DNA from: Trebouxia sp. TZW2008
Lineage: Eukaryota > Chlorophyta > Trebouxiophyceae > Trebouxiales > Trebouxiaceae
Length of the DNA stretch: 64,000 nucleotides
Assembly: GCA_002118135.1 (NCBI GenBank)
Contig: BDIU01000314.1
Location: forward strand, 50,326-114,325
Reading direction: 5' to 3'
Part shown: positions 59,001 to 64,000 of the stretch, piece by piece
How the letters are laid out: each line of letters opens with the position of its first letter
How positions within the stretch are numbered: position 1 is the stretch's first letter
The notes under the pieces: generated by a model
Databases searched by the model: none
What the model was told of the DNA's origin: nothing
The model's input: only the letters and a program-made list of their open reading frames with translations
Translations under genes and position numbers: made by a program

Positions 59001-61633
59001 GGGCCTTCAGCTGTCAGCTACCCTGTTATCAATGCACATTTCTGCATCGGTAGCAGCAATCAGAGGAGCAGTTGTCTGCAGCAAAGCATAGAGATGCATG
59101 GTCATATCACGCCAGCACAGTGCCATTCACTTTGTTTTGCTTGCTGCTGATATATGGAGCTGTTGGCCTGACAGGCTGATTTCAAGTTTGTTGAGTCACC
59201 TTTTTGCATCTTGGCCTTGAGCAAAGCAGCCTGCAATGTGCATGAACATGGCAACATCCAGTGCTTTCATGTCACAGCTTTGCAGGGTCATGCAGCTGAT
59301 CAGAACCTTTTTGCCATTCATGAAGGCTTTCGTTGACTCCCCCCTGGTTCTTTCTGTGTTTTCTTGGGCACTAGAAGTAAAGTTACATGGGTTGAGTTAA
59401 GATAGACTTTTTCCGTTTGTCTTTCCATGTTGTCTTGCTAATTCTGAGTTCAAACAATATACACCTGCTGCAGAAATGCAAAGTGGCGGGAACGACGCAG
59501 CAGAGTTGATAAGGACGTGCGCCGCACAGACAGGCAGCAGCCCTTCTACAGCGAGGCCCGCAGCCACAGCATCTCCCAGCTGCGTAACATCCTGCTCACC
59601 TATGTACAGTATAACAACGATCTCGGCTACTGTCAGGTGAGCGCCCCAGATAAGATGTGGCAGGTTGTCATAAAATGGCAAGTACCATGATGATTATGGT
59701 TGCTGCAGATTTGGCTCCTGCTGCGCAACATCCTGCTCACCTATGTACAGTGTAACGATGATCTTGGCTTCTGTCAGGTCAGTCTGTGGAGCTGCTCAGT
59801 GACAATTGTCTCTATGCAAGCAGAGTATTGTCTCAGCTGCGCATTATCCTGCTCACCTATGTACAGTATAACAATGATCTTGGCTGCTGTACTGGCTGGC
59901 GTGTGCCATCTTGTGAAGACATGACCCGTGATATGATGAGTTTGGCTGCTGTCAGGTCAAATTTGCTCTGCCTTTGCGGTCGCTTGCTAGAGACAATTTA
60001 TAGTGTTTTGTGTGCATTGCATGGATTTGCCTTTTTAATCTGTTCTCATGGTCATTTCCTGGGTGTTGAAATTATCTAGCCTCGGCACCAATCATTTTCA
60101 GTGTCCTGGCAGCAAGGAGCTGCACACTGCATCTGGTCTGTCAGTTGGCCTTTCAGCAAAAGACTGTTGTGTGTCTCCAGGCTTTGCATGGCTAAAAGCA
60201 GTTGCTTTGACCTGTCTCATGCATTGCCTAAACATGTTGCAGCTTGAGAGTGATACAAACACAAGTGTGCTGCAGGGCATGTCTGATCTGGCGTCACCAA
60301 TTTTGTACATTATCCGTGATGAAGCCAAGGCCTTTTGGTGCTTCACAGCCCTCATGCGCCGCCTTGAAGGCAACTTCGAGCAAGACAGCATGTAAGTCCT
60401 CCTGGCTAATGAATTAGCGCTGATTTGCAATGAGCACTGCTGCCGGGTCGCATCAGGAAGGCTTGAGCAGGAGACCATTTGAGGGACGCCTTCTGATCAA
60501 ACAGCACAGCTGCTGGTTTTGAAAAACCTTGTGTAACTGTTGAACTGACTGTGGACAGTGCATATTGGACACCCCTCTCATGTTGCATTGTATCTGTCAC
60601 TTGAGCACGCTGCGCCTCAAAATCACGTGGAGACTTGTATTGTGGTGCGATCTATGTTCTGATGATGCAGGGCCATGCACAGCCAGCTGCTGGCATTGAG
60701 GAAGCTGGTGCAGCTGCTAGACCCCCCAATGCACGCTTTCATGGAAGCCAAGTCCTGCCTCAATTACTTCTTTTGCTATCGCTGGCTGCTCATACACTTC
60801 AAGCGCGAGTTTGCCTTTGATGAGGTGAGCCTCAGGCAGCACTAAGGCTTGACACACCTCTTGCAACGAATTGAATGCCTTCATGAAAGCCAAGTCCCGC
60901 CTCCATTGATGCTTCTGCTATCGCTGGCTGCTCATACACTTCAAGCGTGAGTTTGGGTTTGATGAGGTGAGCTGTAAGCAGCGTTTAGGCACAACACAGA
61001 TTGCCTTTGACTCTCGTGATAGAATGCATTTCATGGATGCTGAGCACTACAGCTTTTGCTATCGCTGGCTGCTGATACAAGTTCAAGCCAAAGTTTGCCT
61101 TGGATGAGGTGAGCTGCAGGCAGTATCTGGTGACGACATGCTTTGCACACTGGACTGACTGTATGCTGAGCATGCATGCAATTGTGACAAGTGACCAGCC
61201 TGCATAAACTGCATTCTATCGCTTGCTTGGAGGTTGGCTTGCGCTTGCAATCTGCTGCTCAGAGTCAGTGTGCTTGGTTGACTTGGTTCTGCACTCAGTG
61301 CACTGACTGGAACAAGCAACAATAGAAGGCTCATAGGGTGAATCTTCTTGATAGCAACTGCTTCTGCTGCAGGTGCTGCGGTTTTGGGAGGCTCTCTGGT
61401 CCAATCCCCATCACGAGCATTTCCACCTGTTTGTTTGCGTGGCTGTTCTGGAGCATCACAGACGAGCCATCATGAACAGCTGTGAAGATTTTGACACCCT
61501 CCTTAAGTTCTGTGTTGATCTCAGTGGCCGAATTCCTATGGCCTCAGTTCTACAAGATGCTGATGCTTTGTGTAGATGGGCAGGTGATGCTGGTCGAGAT
61601 TGTGTGGCAGAGCTTAGTCTAGGCCAGTCCTAA
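53046..61633 (+). CDS. TBC1D15/GYP7-like Rab GTPase-activating protein
   Basis: RabGAP of about 791 residues. Exons are 53046-53082 and 53258-53319 (both tentative), 53409-53551, 53707-53929, 54232-54424, 54984-55159, 55601-55757, 56660-56854, 57032-57228, 57767-57854, 58418-58628, 59474-59636, 60276-60391, 60671-60824 and 61373-61633; phases agree and it ends in TAA. The N-terminal region matches TBC1D15-type proteins (EGVAVWPTKNQRIMGRLSLI, FGWQYIVLVLVNGLTLPPLY, DDANTYLVNDTADPLQRSL). The TBC domain has SGIEPSIRQKAWKFLLGFY, the Arg-finger motif VDKDVRRTDR and the Gln-finger YCQGMSDLASPIL, so it should be catalytically active. CLNYFFCYRWLLIHFKREF and VLRFWEALWSN follow. It probably acts on Rab7-type GTPases, as relatives do. 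Most introns contain exon echoes. The GTTGCC donor after 53929 is atypical. Confidence 0.88.
54850..54983 (+). repeat. Two exon echoes of RabGAP exon 54984-55159 (acceptor side)
   Basis: 'cagattgaaacatgtctgct' near 54851 and 'caaattgacccatgtatgct' near 54910 repeat the acceptor and start 'cagatcgaaccatgtatgct' of the working exon. They are separated by copies of the preceding intron (CTGATGTGCGGCTG, CTGACATGTGGCTG). Confidence 0.75.
55872..55932. repeat. GCTT tetranucleotide microsatellite
   Basis: About a dozen GCTT units with a few CGCT/CACG variants lie in a RabGAP intron. Confidence 0.9.
56430..56525 (+). repeat. Exon echo of RabGAP exon 56660-56854 (acceptor side)
   Basis: 'gatgcaggtggggctgtttt' and later 'tggtggcagggcaactccag' echo the acceptor and start of the working exon ('catgcaggtggggcttgggt', GGGTGGCAGGATGCCCCAG). 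The copy is diverged. Confidence 0.55.
57635..57690 (+). repeat. Exon echo of RabGAP exon 57767-57854 (acceptor side)
   Basis: 'gtgtgcagggtgccaagctg' repeats 'ttgtgcagggtgcaaagctg' at the working acceptor; the match fades after about 25 bases. Confidence 0.6.
58228..58345 (+). repeat. Exon echo of RabGAP TBC exon 58418-58628 (acceptor side)
   Basis: After a TTGCAG acceptor this copy reads GRLAGWKKFKERVFSS and then RQNAWKFLLGFYPN, close to the working exon 58418-58628 (GRLVGWKKFKERVFTS). It then reaches a stop and has no donor. It is the best preserved amino-acid-level echo in the gene. Confidence 0.9.
58680..58800 (+). repeat. Exon echo of RabGAP TBC exon 58418-58628 (donor side)
   Basis: 'agggctttgcgcaaggccaa' and 'gaacagaccagcag' repeat the second half of the preceding exon ('agggctttgcgcaaaaccaa', 'gagcaaaccagcag'). 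The frame is broken and the donor GT is lost. A GA run follows. Confidence 0.8.
59720..59962 (+). repeat. Three exon echoes of RabGAP exon 59474-59636 (donor side)
   Basis: Copies near 59722-59779, 59836-59894 and a short one near 59940-59960 repeat 'aacatcctgctcacctatgt' and 'gatcttggcttctgtcag|gt'. The first keeps the donor. All lie downstream of the working exon. Confidence 0.88.
60880..61112 (+). repeat. Two exon echoes of RabGAP exon 60671-60824 (donor side)
   Basis: Copies at about 60880-60966 and 61030-61109 repeat 'tgctatcgctggctgctcat' through GATGAG|GTGAGC. The first has an in-frame stop (CATTGA); the second has lost and gained bases. Both keep a usable GTGAGC donor. Confidence 0.9.
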
Positions 61634-62297
61634 CTTAGTAATGCAGTGAGAGTGCACAAGTCAACAGTGCTGTATCATGAGATGTTCAGCATGGCAACCC
61701 TGCCTTCATGCTGTGTTTGGCTGATTTGATATCAATATTGATTTCCAAATGCGCTTGGTCAGTTGTCAGTGCCCAGGGTTCTGCTTCTGTGATAACTTGT
61801 TCGCCTTCGCTGTATCAGTCAAACGAATGAGGTCCAGCAAATGTGTGAGAGCGTTGTCTGATGTAAACTAGCCCGGGCCGTGGCCCTTGCCAAGTTGTTC
61901 TTCCAGTCATTGGCAGCTTTGCAGTCATCATGAAGGTGAGCAAAACAGATGTATGTAACGGCACAGGGATTTTTTGGATGGACAGAGTAAGCAGATTTTG
62001 AAGTGCTGACCAGCTATGTTTATATCCATAAGTCTGAGAATGCAATTGACAAGTTTTGCGGAAGGCTGAGTTGCTGCTGTATAGCATGCATAGAAGAAGA
62101 AGCAGCCTGTGTGAGAATATGGCTGACATAATGAGGTGAGTCAATTTTGCACCTGCTCGAACCTTGTGAAACCGCAGTTGCCCACGAGCGCTGTCGCAAC
62201 AGCAGCGTACAGATCCGGCAGACCCGCGAAAGAGGCCGAAGCACTTGTACACAGCTCGCCGACACCGCGTGCCGAGCGCAGACCGGGCTTTCGCGAC
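61634..62297. promoter_or_regulatory. RabGAP 3' region and promoter of the DUF1757-like gene
   Basis: TGTAA near 61860 may end the RabGAP transcript. From about 62150 the sequence becomes CG-rich ('cgagcgctgtcgcaacagca'), as at other promoters here, just before the next start codon. Confidence 0.5.
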
Positions 62298-62923
62298 ATG
62301 TCAGCGGGTGAACCGGACGAGTTTGATCCGACACAAAATGCAACCGCGAAATTGATGCAGCATATACTGGAAAAAGGATTTCAGGCGGGATCATGTATCG
62401 GCACAGGCATCGTGCTGCCCTTGACAGCTTACAGAGGAAGGCGCTCTGGTATTCCTTTCACCTCCAGAGCGTTGAGGGGACTCAGCAAAAGCGCGCTCGT
62501 CACCACAGGCATAACAGGTAGGCGGGGACTTGAGTACCACTTGCTTCAATGCGAACGAGCACAGGCCCTCTTCAAATTCGTTGGCCGTTCCCTGCTGAGA
62601 GACTGATGTTACACACAGGATTGCTTGGCCTTGCCAAGATCTATGCCACACCACTAACACTTGAAGGCATACAAGACAGGGTGTATAGACTGCACTATAA
62701 TGAGGGGCAAAATCGAACAGATACCTACTCACGATACGGTGCTCTGACTGGTGCTGTCATTTCAAGAGTCAGATTTGGTGGTAATGCAGCTTCACTTATA
62801 GGTGGAGCTGCATTTGGCACAAGTTTGGGAGTCTTGGCTCATGTGTCTACATTCCAAGGAGCTGAGAAGGGTCTCAAGACTGGGCCCAGCAACATGCTGA
62901 ATGAGCTGAAACACAAAGACTAG
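62298..62923 (+). CDS. DUF1757-like small integral membrane protein
   Basis: Predicted 174-residue protein from exons 62298-62517 and 62619-62923, phase 1, ending in TAG. Hydrophobic glycine-rich segments (GFQAGSCIGTGIVLPLTAY, ALVTTGITGLLGLAKIYATP, AASLIGGAAFGTSLGVLAHV) suggest membrane hairpins of the Tim17-like or DUF1757 kind. The conserved-looking EGIQDRVYRLHYNEGQNRTD lies between them. I recall this pattern from uncharacterised DUF1757 proteins of plants and fungi; the assignment is by resemblance only. The start is the first ATG after a CG-rich leader whose frame is open upstream but has no ATG. Confidence 0.7.
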
Positions 62924-64000
62924 CTAACACTTCAGCAAGTGTACAGAAGTTGATGGTTGCAAGCATTTACAACATCAGCATTCATTCTGGATTTGAACCT
63001 GAACTGGTCAGGTTTGTCGCATTGCTCTGGCAGCACAGAAGCGTTTGCTCTGACAGATCTCAAGGCCAAGCCTACCACTGGCATGGGCAAGTCTTGGACT
63101 TGACTCACTCTGCCCTTTGGTCTTGACATTCAGAGCTGGGCAAGTAAGTGTCATGAAAGTCGCTCCTCCGGCCAAAAGCAGCAGTCATTGAATCTGACTC
63201 ATGGGGTCCTGTCCTTTCTGGACCTCTTTGTACTGACAACAGTGTCGTTAACAAAGTCGTGCTTCATTAGTCATGTGGAAAGTCCGTGGCATCTGCAGTG
63301 TGCGCAAGGAGGCAGTTCAGGGTTCAGAGCAGGCAGTCAAGCTTTAGTTTTGCAGGCGTCATGGCGTTTGCCTTGCCTTCTGTACATGGGCAGAGAGCAT
63401 GGGTGCAGACCAGACCTGTGGTCAGTTTGTGACAGTCAAAGGTAGTCAAAGTGTGTCTATGGACCGATTAAATTGCAGCAGTGTAACCCAACAAGTAGCG
63501 GATAGCTGATTATAGGTGCGATCTTTAGTACTGCTGGAAATCAGCACAGACTTGTACAGCATTTCAAGTCAATTGTGCCTGTAACACATGCAGAGCTTCA
63601 GCAGAAAGCAGGACTGGCAGTCCATCCTGGGATTTCCGTGCCTAGCCTCTCCAGCCCAACTGACCACAACTGACTCAATGAGATACACAGCAAGAATGCT
63701 GGAATGTGATATGTGCTTGCAAGTTTGCATCAGCAACGCCTGAAGGTCTGGCAGTCAGAAGAAGGTGCCAGACTTACACAGACCTGTCAGGCTTGCAAAA
63801 AAGAGCACTTTTTGGCCAAGCGACCTCTTAGTCTCAAAACAGCATTTTGTGGCAAATTTGCCAGCAACAAAATTTAGTAGCCTTTGCTCTGCAAACATTG
63901 ACTTCAGTAGGGCATTGTCAGTGAGAGAGCAGAAAGATCACGAGCCCCAGCCGAATGGCGAATGGGCGAAAGCCGACAGCCGATTGCTCGCGAAAGGGTC
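62924..64000. other. Spacer at window end
   Basis: No exon with family features is found. An 85-codon plus-strand frame at 63188-63445 looks like chance. The last 60 bases become CG-rich ('gccgaatggcgaatgggcga'), like the promoter spacers, so another gene probably begins just beyond the window. Confidence 0.45.

Noticed and set aside
63188..63445. 85-codon plus-strand frame near the window end
   Set aside because: Its composition is like noncoding DNA and it has no conserved motif.
1..64000. tRNA, rRNA or riboswitch genes
   Set aside because: Reading both strands gave no cloverleaf with conserved tRNA boxes and no rRNA-like segment. A dedicated covariance-model search would be needed to exclude short ncRNAs.

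Overview
The window looks like nuclear DNA of a green alga, most likely a chlorophyte and perhaps a trebouxiophyte. The grounds are very many GT-AG introns whose acceptors nearly always read TGCAG, TGTAA polyadenylation motifs downstream of several stop codons, and green-lineage gene types (animal-like cryptochrome, plant-type TBC1D15-like RabGAP, ERD2-like protein, mTERF-like organelle protein). CpG is scarce in gene bodies but dense in the short spacers between divergent genes. The species cannot be named from the sequence alone.

Fifteen genes were modelled; nearly all boundaries were checked for reading-phase continuity across every intron. In order: cryptochrome/(6-4) photolyase (+, 5' end outside the window); small unidentified gene (-); GAF-PAS-pseudokinase (+, 13 exons over 13.8 kb); a 1,706-residue Ala/Ser-rich membrane protein with an anchor near each end (-); beta-barrel-like protein with a His/Asn/Ser repeat insert (+); cytochrome P450 (-); intronless ARFRP1-like GTPase (+); mTERF-like protein (-); ERD2-like protein (+); LYRM1-like protein (-); BUB3 (+); universal stress protein (-); F-box protein (-); TBC1D15-like RabGAP (+); DUF1757-like membrane protein (+). 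The strands alternate almost without exception, so the genes form divergent pairs sharing short, mostly CpG-rich promoter spacers and convergent pairs sharing gene-poor 3' spacers.

The most unusual structure is what I call exon echoes. In at least five unrelated genes (cryptochrome, pseudokinase, P450, BUB3, RabGAP) introns hold one to five decayed tandem copies of the adjacent exon edge, each with its splice site. Copies of an exon 3' edge plus donor always lie downstream of the working exon; copies of an acceptor plus exon 5' edge always lie upstream. This is the pattern expected if tandem duplications spanning a splice junction are tolerated only when the outer copy keeps working and the inner ones become intron. 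A few echoes are still open and could act as cassette exons.

The genes do not form one pathway. They cover light sensing/DNA repair (cryptochrome), sensory signalling (GAF-PAS-pseudokinase), vesicle traffic (ARFRP1-like, ERD2-like, RabGAP), mitosis (BUB3), organelle biology (mTERF-like, LYRM1-like), oxidation chemistry (P450), stress and ubiquitin functions. Other structures are a 434-bp MITE-like element, a six-copy satellite with an exact 85-bp period, three hairpins in one kinase intron, and a TTA/TTG microsatellite.
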